Positions 1 to 12,351 of a DNA stretch of 64,000 bases are shown here, piece by piece (positions within the stretch are counted from its first letter, which is position 1; the number at the start of each line of letters is the position of its first letter). The notes below the pieces were generated by a model, which saw nothing but the letters and a program-made list of their open reading frames with translations, was not told the DNA's origin and did no database searches. The stretch comes from Vanessa cardui (Eukaryota; Arthropoda; Insecta; Lepidoptera; Nymphalidae). The translations under genes were made by a program, and so were the position numbers. The DNA lies in contig NC_061131.1 in assembly GCF_905220365.1 (NCBI RefSeq), forward strand, positions 7,911,318 through 7,975,317, in the 5' to 3' direction.

Positions 1-17
1 GAATAACAAAATATTTG

Positions 18-290
18 CAACAGCCTGTAAATCGCGATCTCTAGCAGTTTTGCCTTCACTCCCATTACTAAGAAGGTTTAGAGATTATTCTATCACGCTG
101 TTTCAAGGCGGGTTGGTGGATTGGCTATATGTATTATGTCAGAATTTCACCGCTGAATGCGAGATGGATTATACAAATTCAGCATACGAAAACTCAGTGG
201 AGCTTGCCAAGATATGAAACCGCGGTCGTCGGTTAAGACTCAAGCGTTCTAATGCTTTAGTCTATCTAGAGTGACTACCTACTGAATAAG
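18..290 (-). mobile_element. Decayed tRNA-derived SINE (family S1)
   Basis: The plus strand shows, in order, a degraded acagcctgtaaat end, the cacgctgtttcaaggcgggttggtgga block, a caccgctgaatgcgagatgga block and a tRNA-like head ending in tcggttaagactcaagcgttctaa. The same blocks occur in the same order in the better copies at 20958-21265 and 56190-56500. The many mismatches and small deletions mark it as old. Confidence 0.6.
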
Positions 291-959
291 ATTAAATGAA
301 TTTTTAAATAGCTTAAACTCATACTAATTGTCATCTCTGTCAAACGGATTCATCTGGATTACATAACCTTTTCTCTAAATTCCATGTACGAGTATCAGTT
401 AAGCATAGCTCCTCGTACAAAATATCGAAATTGTTTAACTTATAATAACATACTAATATTTAGTATGTGTAGTGTTTCAAGGCAGAAAGTATTTGTATTT
501 CATTTTCTTAGATATACGCTTTGCAATAAGTCGTAAACAACGTTCTAAAACATACTCGTCGCAGTCAAATGATTTTATGTCGTAACGACGCAACATAATG
601 GTGATTTATGTGTCGTGTATGTAAGATAAATTAAATGAAAAAAGGGCAAGAGTGAAGGAGGAAGGAAGTAGGTAGATAATTTACGGTTGAACATACCCCG
701 CAATAACAATCACAAGTGGCTACTAAAGTTTATTGTAGTGTTTATGGTTTTAACCTACTAGCAAATAAATGAGCTGGATATTTGTACAACTGTACCGCTT
801 ATTTTATCTATTTATGTGTTTGTCTATTTGGTTTATCTTTGTAAATGATAAAAATCTACTAAGAAGAGACTAATTAATTGTATAAATTAATAAAAAATCA
901 ATATAATAAATTGATTAGTCATAAGGTACAATTTTTTGTTGAAACTGTAAGATTTACTT
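291..959. other. Unrecognised AT-rich DNA
   Basis: I see no coding signal, RNA gene or recognised repeat here. Confidence 0.5.
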
Positions 960-1115
960 AGAACATTGGAATCCCCGTAGGTAGGTGCCACCTACTCATA
1001 AGATATTCTAACATCAAACAGTAACAGGTATTCAATATATGTAGTATGTTTGTGTTTGTGTGAAGAGTGAGTTATCCGGTATAACTACTTAAACAAAGGT
1101 CATAAGATATTAGTA
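960..1115 (+). mobile_element. Decayed Metulj-like SINE fragment
   Basis: The string ccgtaggtaggtgccacc followed by tactcataagatattcta matches the head of the full SINE at 9034-9328. A degraded gaagagtgagtta and acaaaggtcataa block follow. It is heavily mutated and lacks the 3' part. Confidence 0.5.
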
Positions 1116-1404
1116 GCTAACCTATCTGATTGGCTAAAAACAATATTTAAAAAGGTTCTGCATATTATATACTTAATTTGAAATACCAATTTAGCAAAGT
1201 TTGATATTCGAGTGGAAAGAAAAATTAAATGAGAATTTCGTGTATTTTAAGTGTTTGATTTGTGCACGCAATATATCTGTTGGTCAACAGATAAGGAAAA
1301 CGTAAACTGTATGATACTTAATACCAAACACTGTGGATTAGACTCCAAAACTTAACATGGGTTCAGTTTAAGCCCTTTGACTCTAAGAAATATTAACTGT
1401 TTCT

Positions 1405-1550
1405 TACAACACCAATGCGGCACCGCCCTGGGAACTAAATTGTTATATCCTTTGTGCCTGTAGTTACATTCGTTAACAAACACTCAAGCCGGATTATAGG
1501 TACTGGTATTGGTTGAATATATGATGGGACGGTCTTGCACAAAGCCCTTA
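1405..1550 (-). mobile_element. Decayed Metulj-like SINE, reverse
   Basis: In reverse orientation it has the blocks gggaactaaattgttat, tttgtgcctgtagttac and gtcttgcacaaagccctta in the order expected for the minus strand of this SINE. Mutations and deletions are frequent. Confidence 0.55.
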
Positions 1551-2718
1551 TATATTATAAAGACAGATACTGCATTATTATAAAACTGAAATAAAATTAT
1601 TACTTGTTATTTTATTGTTGTATATAAAACAATTTTCTTTAAGCGAAAATGTTATTGCGCACTTTTCACCACATCGAAAAGCATTTTTCTCCTTAATAAA
1701 GTTCCTGATTTGTTTGAACGCAGATCCGGGGCCAGTTGCGGCTCGGTCGAATGCTAGTTTACTTACACAATTTACCGCCCTTCTAACGTAGGGTTGCCAA
1801 ATATTCTTTATTTAAAAGATATTTTTTGATACTTTCTCTTTATTAATTTTTGAAAATATTTTGAAGTTATGTTCCGCTTATTTTATTACAGTAACACTTA
1901 AAAGTTACAAAATTTAGAAGTTTTCTTCGCAACCTTAAAATTACATTTTCGGACTAAAATATAATTATCCGGTTAATTTAAAATAATCTTTCCATCCATT
2001 ATCGCATTCTTTATTTAGACAACATGTAAAAAACAAAATAATAGTTATTATATTTTAAATATTATATATATTAAATTATCAAAACGAAAACAAGTTTTCG
2101 TTATTGCGTTGGTGACAACCCTAACTCAACGGAGTTAGCATTATTGTTGTCACGCTTCCCATAGTATAGATTTATTTACAGTGAAAAGATATTTTACAAA
2201 TGTGTTATGTCTATCGCGTCGTTTTGATGTATTTTCCATATGGGATATTGAAACTGTTTTTTTTTTAAGTATTAAAGTAAATCTTTCTTATATTTAATTA
2301 TATTTTTAAAAACGACGTATATTTATTTAAAAAGTTAATGCGCTGTTTACACATCGAAAATAAATAACCGCAAACCGTAATTGCATAAAAAGGCTTTGCA
2401 AAGGGAGTATTAAAATATTATTAAGCAAAATGAATACCAAAACAGGTTACTTATATAACTAATAATTTAATGATATTATCATTTCTTAGTAAGTACCTTT
2501 TAAATCGTATAATACTCTACGTTTCAGAAAATAAACATTAAACAATTTTAACCCAAGTAAATACAATTATGCTAAGGACGAATTATGAACTTTACTAAAA
2601 AGATGTATTACTAAAATAAAAAAATATAACATATGAAATTCCAAAAACATTTTTTTTTAAATTTAACAATTGTAAACTTGTTATAAAATACAACAACTTA
2701 ATAATAATAAACGAATTG
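1551..2718. other. Unrecognised AT-rich DNA
   Basis: There is no convincing open frame or recognised repeat. A short GC-richer patch near 1720-1760 stands out but matches nothing I know. Confidence 0.5.
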
Positions 2719-2730
2719 AATAAATAATAA

Positions 2731-5667
2731 GAAACGATAGAACGGGAAAGGGTGGGGGTGGGGTTGCTATCTATCTAAGAACGGGAATCCCATACACGAT
2801 TGTACTGTCCTCTCCTAACCAATACTCCGAATCCGCTGAATTCCTTTTCCTTGAAATTATCCTTGGCCACTCCAAAGTACTCCTAGGTGTCCTGTATAGT
2901 CCCTCAATTCACATTGATTATTTCTCCTCCCTAGACAATATCCTAAACAACCTTTGTCCTTTGTACCAACATCTTCTATTGTTAGGAGATTTTAATACAT
3001 GTTTAATAAAAAATTATTCTCGTTCGAATATGCTTCTATTTATTCTGTCGTCCTTAAACTTACATTCCCTCCCTCTGTCTACTACACATCACTTTCCTAA
3101 TACTACACCTTCTCTTCTCGACCTGATTATTGTTTCTCTTCCTGATCATGTTGCCACCCACGGTCAATTACCCTCCTGCTTCTCCTATCTCGACCTCATA
3201 TTTGTCTCCTATAATGCCCGCCATTCCAAACGAAAACCTTTATATACCTTTCGTCGTAGCTTCAATCAAATCGACAATGACGAGCTAAAGCGTGATGCTG
3301 GTAACATCGACTGGACACCTATCTTAGACGAAGATTGCATTGAGAAGAAGGTCAGCCTCTTTAACACCAAATTGATGGACCTGTATGATTGCCATGCTCC
3401 TATTAAGCGAGTTAAGTTGAAGCACCGACCAGCTCCCTGGATCACTTCCGAAATAAAGGAAATGATGTCAAAGCGTGATAAAGCTAAAGCTCGCCTTAGA
3501 AAATGGTCGTCTGATGATAACTTGGACCGGTACAGATTACTGCGAAACCGATGCAACAAATTATGTCGTGAAGCGAAGCGTAGATACATCCACGACACTA
3601 TTCATAATTCTGACAGTAAACAGGTCTGGAATTTCCTAAAAACTTTCGGTGTTGGTAAACTTCCCGTTTCTGGTGACAATTTAGTGGATCTCAATGCTTT
3701 AAATTCACATTTTTCTACATCCCCTATTGTTTTGGACGATGTAATTAAATCAAATACTATTTCGGACTTGTCCAAACATGTATTACTGCAATGTTCTTCT
3801 TTCTCTCTTCAGCCAGTTACCGAAGATGATGTAAAGAAACATGTATCATCGATTAAATCAGCTGCAGTTGGTAGTGATTCGATTTGTTCCAGAATGATTC
3901 TCCCTATTCTCTCTGAGCTCCTTCCTGTCCTGACGCATCTGTATAATTACTCCATATATACCTGCACTTTTCCGTCAGTATGGAAAAATGCTCACATTAT
4001 CCCTCTACCTAAAATACCTAACCCTAGTTCTCCTTCACACTATAGACCAATTTCAATCCTCCCTTTCCTTTCTAAAGTTTTGGAACATATCATTCACGAA
4101 CAGTTGGCGTTTTACCTCGTGTCTAATCGTCTCCTGAGCCCTTGGCAGTCTGGTTTTCAAGCTGGTCACAGCACGGTTACAGCGCTTCTAAAGGTTACGG
4201 AGGACATTCGATACGCTATGGAGAATCGTCAACTTACTGTAGTTGTATTGCTTGATTTTAGCAATGCATTTAACTCGGTAGATCATGATGTTCTTTTATG
4301 CGTTTTACGATCTTTAAACGTGTCATCCTCTGCTTGTATCTGGTTTGAATCATATCTTCGAGGACGCTCGCAGTGCATTCAGTTGGGTGAATTAAGCTCA
4401 AATTGGAGCGCGCTTAATTCGGGCGTTCCTCAAGGCAGTGTGCTATCCCCTCTTTTGTTTTCTGTCTTCATTGATACTATATCAGCGGTAATTTCTTCTA
4501 AGTTTCACCTTTATGCAGATGATCTACAATTGTATCGCCACTTTAGTGTTGTGGATGTTACTACGGCTATTACTGGTATAAACGAAGACCTCAAACGGAT
4601 TCACAATTGGGCTAACAGTTTTGGCCTTGTCGTGAATCCCGCAAAATCGCAGGCATTAATTGTTGGAAGTCGGTATATGCATAAATGTCTCTCTTTAAAT
4701 AGCATTCCTCCTTTAGCATATAACGGCATACCAATCAATTATACCGAGCATGCCAAAAATTTGGGTCTTCTTTTCAGTAGTGACCTGTCCTGGTCCAAGC
4801 ATATCAATGAGGTAAGTAAAAAGATTAATTTCTCCTTTCACTCCCTTAAACCTCTTCAATATTTCCTTCCTACAAAAACAAAAACTCTTCTTGTTCAATC
4901 TCTTTTGCTTCCTCTGATAGATTATGCTGATTCCTGTTTTCTTGACACTACTGAAGAACTGCTTGATAAACTTGAGAGGCTACAAAATTTATGCATCCGC
5001 TTCATTTTTGGTCTACGCAAATTTGATCATGTCTCTAGATTTCGAGCTGAACTCAAGTGGCTTCCTATACCTCTTCGCAGGGATACTCACGTTCTATGTC
5101 TCCTTTATAATATACTTTTTAATCCCTTATATCCCAATTACCTTCGAGAACGTTTCAAGTTCTTGCATCCTCCTGGTTCTCCTTGCCTTCCTAATGTCCA
5201 GCTCCTACTACAAATCCCTTCTCATAATTCTAATTTTTACACCTCCGCTTTCACAGTGCATGCAGCGCGTTTGTGGAACGATCTGCCGTGCACGATTCGC
5301 ATTTCTAATTCAATTCACATTTTTAAAAAGAAGTTAAAAGAGCATTTCTTATCAGTCTCCTAATTTTGGCATATGTATTTATATGTATGTATATTATAAG
5401 CATTTATATATGTAAACTTTAATGTATTATATATATATTTCTCATTTTTAGTTTAGTATTTGTTTTAGTTTTATTTTGTAATTGTAAACTCTTGCCTGTC
5501 TTACCTTTCACTGTTCTGTCTATTCTCACTCTTCTGGGTATGCTGGAAGAAATCTCTTATAGGGATAAGCATACCTTTTAAATTTTGCTTTCCTGAGACT
5601 TATATATTTGTATCTGTACTGTATCTGGCAAATTTTAATAAACTGTTAAATAAATAAATAAAAATAA
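2731..5667 (+). mobile_element. 5'-truncated CR1/Jockey-type LINE
   Basis: This is a non-LTR retrotransposon that starts inside the endonuclease domain, runs through an intact reverse transcriptase frame, and ends in an AT-rich 3' untranslated region with a TAAA-rich tail (about 5646-5670). The 12-base string aataaataataa occurs at 2719-2730 and again at 5668-5679. This could be the target-site duplication, but it is low-complexity and similar to the tail, so the call is tentative. The truncated 5' end is typical of target-primed reverse transcription that stops early. The clade is judged from the RT motif style and was not searched. Confidence 0.85.
2733..5363 (+). CDS. LINE ORF2 remnant: endonuclease fragment plus reverse transcriptase
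   Basis: In the intact element this protein nicks target DNA and copies the element RNA into the nick. The frame is open from the truncation point with no stop until 5361-5363. An obvious AP-endonuclease piece (GKGGGVAIYLR) begins near 2745, and GDFN lies at 2985-2996. From 2961 the frame encodes 800 residues. On that numbering the RT finger motif HYRPISILPFLSKVLE is at 360-375, the LDFSNAF catalytic block at 431-437 (Asp432), SGVPQGSVLSPLLF at 487-500 and YADD at 518-521. A C-terminal block near the end has the usual RLWNDLP...FKKKLK style. The endonuclease SDH motif reads SYL (residues 75-77), so the nuclease is probably dead. No native start codon survives, and the gene is not expected to be functional. 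Confidence 0.85.
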   Translation, partial: NDRTGKGGGGVAIYLRTGIPYTIVLSSPNQYSESAEFLFLEIILGHSKVLLGVLYSPSIHIDYFSSLDNILNNLCPLYQHLLLLGDFNTCLIKNYSRSNMLLFILSSLNLHSLPLSTTHHFPNTTPSLLDLIIVSLPDHVATHGQLPSCFSYLDLIFVSYNARHSKRKPLYTFRRSFNQIDNDELKRDAGNIDWTPILDEDCIEKKVSLFNTKLMDLYDCHAPIKRVKLKHRPAPWITSEIKEMMSKRDKAKARLRKWSSDDNLDRYRLLRNRCNKLCREAKRRYIHDTIHNSDSKQVWNFLKTFGVGKLPVSGDNLVDLNALNSHFSTSPIVLDDVIKSNTISDLSKHVLLQCSSFSLQPVTEDDVKKHVSSIKSAAVGSDSICSRMILPILSELLPVLTHLYNYSIYTCTFPSVWKNAHIIPLPKIPNPSSPSHYRPISILPFLSKVLEHIIHEQLAFYLVSNRLLSPWQSGFQAGHSTVTALLKVTEDIRYAMENRQLTVVVLLDFSNAFNSVDHDVLLCVLRSLNVSSSACIWFESYLRGRSQCIQLGELSSNWSALNSGVPQGSVLSPLLFSVFIDTISAVISSKFHLYADDLQLYRHFSVVDVTTAITGINEDLKRIHNWANSFGLVVNPAKSQALIVGSRYMHKCLSLNSIPPLAYNGIPINYTEHAKNLGLLFSSDLSWSKHINEVSKKINFSFHSLKPLQYFLPTKTKTLLVQSLLLPLIDYADSCFLDTTEELLDKLERLQNLCIRFIFGLRKFDHVSRFRAELKWLPIPLRRDTHVLCLLYNILFNPLYPNYLRERFKFLHPPGSPCLPNVQLLLQIPSHNSNFYTSAFTVHAARLWNDLPCTIRISNSIHIFKKKLKEHFLSVS

Positions 5668-5679
5668 AATAAATAATAA

Positions 5680-6334
5680 TGGCAAATTATTTTATTTATT
5701 AAATATAGAATTTTGAATGAATGGGTTTGGTGAGAGGTGCGACCTAAATGTTTCAGTTTCCCTTTTAAGTATTAACTAAATTCACCTGAGATATTTTATG
5801 ACATTTTTTTATATTAGTCTAATACTTAATTTATTCAGAATAACTTTTTTCTTGGTAACGTAACTCAATATAGTTTTCTAATGAGTTTGCCATCTATGGG
5901 TATAAAAAATGAAACCTTCGGCTTCGTAATTAAGACTAAGAAAAAATTCCGTTTCAAATTATACATTATTCATACAAATAGTTTTTAAAAGGCGAATCTA
6001 TATACTCTTCCGGCGAAAATCAGGTTATCCGATTTAGGAAATGTATGTGACATGTCGATTTCACGAACTTCGCACGGTATGTTTTTATTTTAAAACACAA
6101 ACCGTTTTGCCGAAAACGAATTGATTTAATTATTTAAAATATTTTTGGAAATAATTTTTAACTTTTAGTCTATGGTTTTCAGCAAAGAGTGATCCGTTGC
6201 ATTGCATATCTGGAATACTACGTATATCAGCGTCTATAAAATGAAATCGGATATTTCAATGAGAAAACATTAAGATTTATACCGGGGAGACATTGATATA
6301 TCTCTTTAATATTCTTAATGTGAGAGGAATTCTA
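5680..6334. other. Unrecognised AT-rich DNA
   Basis: I see no gene or recognised element in this stretch. Confidence 0.45.
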
Positions 6335-6520
6335 TAACGTACCGATATTGCGATAATGTGACGTCATCGAACAAAACTGTTTTTGATTTTCTCAAATCAA
6401 TTTTCACTTTAGGGCGACTATCAGTAAAAGCGTCCGTTGCTTGAGATAACTGCAAATGGTAGCTCATTTGTCGCCACTATAGCAAGATCTTTAGACAAAT
6501 TAGGAAATGATCATGAGATA
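6335..6520 (+). repeat. Dispersed repeat family A, copy 1
   Basis: This stretch shares a scattered but collinear match with 61675-61850 on the same strand: a gatattg-gataatgt block, a gtcatcg block, a tttttga block, a cgac core and a later atttgtc block. It looks like an old interspersed repeat. I see no coding content or termini, so the class is unknown. Confidence 0.4.
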
Positions 6521-9033
6521 TTGCAAAACCCATACGCATTAATATTTAACTTTATTACTTTCAATCATAGACTTTTATATACTAATGTCAATTAATTACT
6601 TAATTCTTCAGCTTTATATGGATTCATCAATAATAATTTATTGTAATTTTATGTTAGCGTAATTAGAAAATAAGGTCGGACCGTGAATAATAACTTGTGG
6701 CTGTGAATGTTATAATGATAGAGCTTTGTGTTTGCAGCAAATTCTCTCGGTTTTGGTTTATGGTGCGCATGAAACTTTTGTAATAATGTTTTTCCTAACG
6801 ATGTATCACTTAATATGAAGTAAATTGTAATTTTACGAAGTAGTATTCGCTCAGTTGTCAAAATTTTATGATTATTATTTTTTAATACGAACATTTCATC
6901 TTTTTGTATATATATACAACAACACACTTTGATTTAAACATGCTTAGTATTATGCCAGTAGTCCGAATATATTGAGGATCTGGGTTCAAGTCAATGAGAG
7001 TTATTCTGGCTTAACTCTGCATTTCGTTTTGATCGATTGATTTTGTAGAAGAAAACCCACCTCAAACCACCTCCTATCGGTTTCTGTCACTTGCTCGAAA
7101 AAAGACAACTGACCAATTTAACAATGGATATACAATGTATATATGGACTACCAAAACAGCAATTATCTAAAAAAATTGAGGATATTTTCAATTTTGGTCC
7201 AGAATTTAGATTCGTAGAACACTAGATACCATAACCTGTCCATACAAGAATGTCTGTAATAGAAGCCACATATTAACTTTCACTCACTTCGTCACTTTAA
7301 ATTGTTACGCGATTACTATTTTAGGAATATTGTGATGTAAGTATTTAGTATTAAAAAAAAGGATAAATTATAATATGAGTCTAGTCTTATAATTGTAAAA
7401 TGAAATATATTTTAAGTCGATAACTAAGATAAGAAAGTACCACTTTATTATAATTCGAAATACAAATTTTATTTAGTTAAAAATTAATTCAAACCCCTGA
7501 AATGTTTATGGTGTGTATTTACGGTAGGTATTTCAAGAAGTTACTGAAACTTCTATCTGACGTTGATCAAAGACATAGCTTAATCATGAGATGAAATTAT
7601 TTTAGATAACTTATCCGATATTAAGTGTAAAGTTAAATTGTAAATGCAATTTTAAAACTATTTCTTTATGTAGTGTACAAGAAAAAGGGCTTGTTTTTGA
7701 CTTGGTTTTTTACATTACTTTTTTATAAAAATGCAGTATCTAGCTACAAAACTGTGCTTGTGATGTCCGATCGAGTGTACATCTGAATTAAATTTTGTTT
7801 GGATTTCGTAATATGTCACGGGCTCCAAGTGCTTAATTCGAAGAAGGACGTAGAGTTGACCGAGTCATTTCTGAACAAAGCGTGTCTAATATGCGCCCAT
7901 TCGTAGCACTGGTTCGCAATTATATTTGCATACGGCCACCTCTTAATCGTGCACGAAATTATACGAGGAAATCCACAAAAGGAGTGATTTCAATTTAAAA
8001 ACGATTTTTGATTGGAAATTTAGAATTTTTCAATTTTAATATATATTCATTACAGAAGTACCTAGTTATAGTTTTTATTATTAATATAATGATTAAATAT
8101 AAAGGAACTTGATTGTGTAAATGGAACAAGTGATAGCACTAACAAAAAGAGTATTTAATATAAGCTAAGTTATGTTACCTTTGTTCGAAATTCGTGAAAT
8201 ATAAATAAATGTATATTGAAAACAGTAATCGCTAACGGTTATGCGGACGTTTTTTTCTAATAATAACAAAGTCACGGCATGCCGTTTCAACTGGGACTTA
8301 ACAGGTTTTATTAATATTTTCAATGAGCAATTTCTTATGCATGAAAGCATTTTTCATTTTATTGTTAAATCTCGTTGAATTTATTTTAAATTAAAAACAG
8401 GAAAACGTTAAAATAATTTGTACTAATTTGTTAGAATCCATCTTTGTCTTGGTACACTCACACATGTTAAAATAATTTGTCATTTTATAAATAATGTACT
8501 ATTGAACGATAGCATTCAAATTTAAAAGAATATAGAAAATAAAAACATATAAAATTTTGATAAAGATATGTCGCAGGATCAGATAATTAAATATTTTGAT
8601 TGTAATCAATTAGTTTAGAGATTTGATTATGGATCGTCAGTGCCAATCAAGCTCTTTGTCATTTTAGAAAATGAAGGAATGTGAGCTATCAAGAAGGACA
8701 TGACAAAGGGTGTCGCGGCTTTTAAAATTTGTTAAAATCAATATACGAATCCAGCTATAGATTTGTTGTCTTATTTCGTGAATATGTATGTCGAAGATGA
8801 TGACATATATATAATCAATATGTCATATATATAATCAAAATTATAAAATAAAAGATTGTAGCGTCGCACGAACATTGCTTGGATGTCAACATTCCTTTCA
8901 TGTCAGCGTTGGCAAAAGAAAAAAAAAAGAAAGAAATTGAAAAACAAAGTTGGACTAGAAACCAATACCAATATTACTCATGCTCTATGTTAATTTGTTC
9001 TATAACAACTGTAATATATTTAACAATGTCTAT
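6521..9033. other. Unrecognised AT-rich DNA with small repeats
   Basis: No gene is visible. Around 6945-7100 a gggttcaag string and following text hint at a very old tRNA-derived SINE, but this is too weak to call. At about 8803-8840 the string catatatataatcaa is repeated directly twice. Confidence 0.4.
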
Positions 9034-9328
9034 CTTGGTGGTAGGGCTTTGTGCAAGCCCGTCTGGGTAGGTACCACCCACTCATCAGTTATTCTACCGC
9101 CAAACAACAGTACTCAGTATTGTTGTGTTCCGGTCTGAAGGGTGAGTGAGCCAGTGTAACTACAGGCACAAGGGACATAACATCTTAGTTCCCAAGGTTG
9201 GTGGCACATTGACGATGTAAGGAATAGTTAATAATTCTTACAGCGTTGATGTCTATGGGCGATGGTGACCACTTACCATCAGGTGGCCTATATGCTCGTC
9301 CGCCAACCTATACCATAAAAAAAAAAAA
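9034..9328 (+). mobile_element. Full-length Metulj-like SINE
   Basis: The element runs from a cttggtggtagggctttg head through the blocks gtaggtaccacccactcatc, gagtgagccagtgtaacta, aacatcttagttcccaagg and gtgaccacttaccatcagg to a 3' A-tail. It is the best plus-strand reference copy here and closely matches the copy at 49645-49930. SINEs of this type are mobilised by LINE proteins and encode nothing. The family name is a recollection and was not searched. Confidence 0.8.
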
Positions 9329-10379
9329 TCTTTAAATCACTACGACTACTGATGTAAAGTTTTATTTTTAATTTTTACTTTAATAAATTTATATATATAT
9401 TTATTATGTCCATTGTCCAATTAACGGCTTTATGACAAAACTCGTTTGTATAATTTCCGTATATTGTTGACCTTAGACAATTGTCACATAAGCTCATACA
9501 GACATTAATGGTAGATATTGATAAAAAATAAATCAAGTTTCTTTCTTTCGCAAAGCATAAAATATTCATAAGAACAAAATAAATAGTTTTATTTATGAGA
9601 AAATGCAGGTACTACTTGAATAGTATTTTTACATTGTCCATTGTAGAGATCTAGGTATTGTGATCAAAGATGAATTCATGGCGCTCTAACCACTACAGAT
9701 AATGACACAATAAAAATAATAATTCCGTTATATAATATCTTATATTGTAGGAATTTAATTTTTACGCTACAAGTAACTTTCATTTCGTTTGCTTCTTAGT
9801 CAAAACACACACAACACAAAGTAGGATGTTTTATTTTATAATACAAATAAATGGCATTATCTTTGGTTATTGTAAGAAATAATTAATAAAAGATAAGTAA
9901 ACAGTCAAAATTTCAAAGTAGAGATCTTAATCAGGATAAGTATTATTACTACTCATTAAGTCACAAAAAATGTTATAAGTTCTATATTCGAGAGTGTTTA
10001 TAAGGAAAGATATAATATCACGCCATATTATTAATATTGAATTCTCAACGATCGCGGACTCAGCTAAAATGATACCAATAAATATGCTAATGTTCGCGTC
10101 CCTACTTTTTTATAAGACAATCATCTTCGCCATGCTTGATAAGTGAATGTTAAAAATTCTATAGATGGTATTATTATACAGTGATAATATAATCATTTGA
10201 AAGATTTTTTTGATGATCATCTGCAGTGAGAAAATTTAAGTATTCTGAAAATATAATCACTGTTATGCTTACGGCATAATTTTTAAATTGTTTAAATTTA
10301 ATAATAGTTAAAATATATAAAATAAATTATAAATATTTAAAGCTATCGATAATGTCAAATTTAAATGATACCAGGTAAC
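9329..10379. other. Unrecognised AT-rich DNA
   Basis: Nothing recognisable apart from a short ctctaaccactac string near 9684 that resembles a tRNA-SINE fragment. Confidence 0.45.
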
Positions 10380-10575
10380 TAAGCAGTATATATTATGGTG
10401 CACCCTTGTGCACCTGTCGTTGCACACAAGTTTGCGCTTTTCCTTATTCTCATAACCCAATAGGATCACAATGAGTTCAGGCCCTGGACGAGCTCTGAGA
10501 GGCACAGGTTGTAAAAATTTCCACCTCTGGCCCGTTATAAAAACCTTTGAGGGTTTGAACCTAGGACTCTGTGAT
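10380..10575 (-). mobile_element. Decayed SINE fragment (family S3), reverse
   Basis: On the minus strand it carries a cctattgggttatgaga block, then GC-richer gtgtgcaacgacaggtgca and an ataatata block. The related cctattg...attatgagcgtg block is at 12425-12680. Both resemble a common lepidopteran SINE with a tRNA-like head. The grouping is from resemblance only. Confidence 0.4.
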
Positions 10576-11748
10576 TTATTGTTCTATAAACAATTCAATG
10601 AATAATCTGTATAAATAAATATATTCATTAATATTTTTTGTTATAAGCTAGCGTTTGATCGATTCCAGGTAACCTAATTTATTTTTGACTCATAATATTT
10701 TCAAATGTAACCTGGTTGAAATCTACAAAGGAATTCTACATAAACTTTATTATCACTGGAATCTTGCACTAATTGGTATGCTTGTTATTTCAAAGTTCGC
10801 ACAAATCTGAAACTTTTAGATTGCATTAAGTACCTATATAAATTAATTTCGCTCCTCTTCTGTGGGATAATTGTCGTAGCTATTTCCATTAAATATTACT
10901 TGTAATTAAATTTAACGTAAATTAGAGATAAACTAGAATTAAGACTTAAATGATACTTTTAAATAAAACTGATACCATCATAAGTTTTAAATATGCTTAA
11001 TTGCCTAACAAAAAAACAATTTTTAAAATGTTTTTTAAAGTAATTTTAAGTATATTACTTACTAGCAGTATGCAGGATTAATAAAGGAGGTGTTATTCTC
11101 ATGAAGACAAACAGAATTAACATAAATGAGCTAATATATATTCAGTTAGAGAGCACCCTTGCAGCGACATGTGGCTCTTGACTTGCAGATCTCAGACATT
11201 AATTGTGTCTGTATTGCTATCCATTATATTTTATGAGATAATAAAAAGCCATACTAATATTAATCTATTAACGTTATAATTTAAAATCCTTTGTCGACAA
11301 ATTGAGATAAATTTATCAAAGTTTCTTTGTTTACTTTTTAAAAAATGATAGTAGATTGTTTGGATTTGCGTAAGTTAAGAATTATATGATGTGTAACTTA
11401 CACCATAATCTTATATTATTTTATATCTTTCATTCCAATGACTGTAGTAACGGTAATTTAAATTACTTAAATCAATTTTTTTTTTTTTATTGATTTCATG
11501 CATTTTTGTCTGAATTATCAGAAATCATATTTGATTCGTAAGGTAAGAGAAATACTAGTTAAAGCGCTTGGACCAACTTTCTGCAATTCTCGATTGACAT
11601 GATTGTGATTTATGGAATTTGAGAACGCTGGAATTATAATAAAATGGAGTTTATTGTGTGTGGAAAATTTAAATTATAAATTCAAAATTGAAATACTTTA
11701 AAATAATTTTGTTAAAAATGAAATTTTCAGCTGTAAAAGGAAACAGTG
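10576..11748. other. Unrecognised AT-rich DNA
   Basis: No gene, RNA or mobile element is recognised. Confidence 0.5.
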
Positions 11749-11928
11749 TTGAGTGAGCCAGTGTAACTACAGGCACAAAGGACGTAACATCTTAGTTCCC
11801 AAGGTTGGTGGCACATTGACGATGTAAGTAATAGTTAATATTTCTTACAGCGTCATTGTCTATGGGTGATGGTGACCACTTACCATCAGGTGGCCCATAT
11901 GCTCTTCCGTAACCATAAAAAAAAACAA
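11749..11928 (+). mobile_element. 5'-truncated Metulj-like SINE
   Basis: The copy begins at gagtgagccagtgtaacta, continues through cttagttcccaaggttgg and gtgaccacttaccatcagg, and ends in an A-rich tail. It is very close to the 3' part of the copy at 9034-9328. It lacks the head, as expected from incomplete reverse transcription. Confidence 0.8.
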
Positions 11929-11935
11929 AAATAGA

Positions 11936-12351
11936 TGTTTTTATCAATTCGAAAATCACTGTTTTATAGCTGCACGTCTTTGAGTTGAACTTTTTATGAA
12001 CAATGGACTATGGTCTTTACCTATAACAAGGTATATCATGCTCAGGTTTGGCGAGCATGCGGGTCAACCTGAAAGTTTAATTTCAACATCTCTAAGGTAT
12101 ACAAAAACTATTGCTTGTATGTGCCCTACATATAAGCATTATCATGTATTCAACGAAAATCCATTTCTCTCACTAATCAGTTAAGTGATAATCTTTCTTT
12201 TTAGTTAATATTTTCCTGTCATTGTAATAATGTGATAATGTCATGTTACTCCTGGATGTAAAAAATTCTGGACAAATTAAAGTAATATAAATATAAATTG
12301 TCATTATGTTTTTATTCCAAATATGTTATACATGACCCTGTTTGGGCCATG
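11936..12351. other. Unrecognised AT-rich DNA
   Basis: A 62-codon open frame at 11996-12184 has no recognisable domain or coding context, and I do not call it a gene. Confidence 0.45.

Noticed and set aside
11996..12184. 62-codon open frame with ATG
   Set aside because: No domain, no splice signals and no neighbours; this length is expected by chance.
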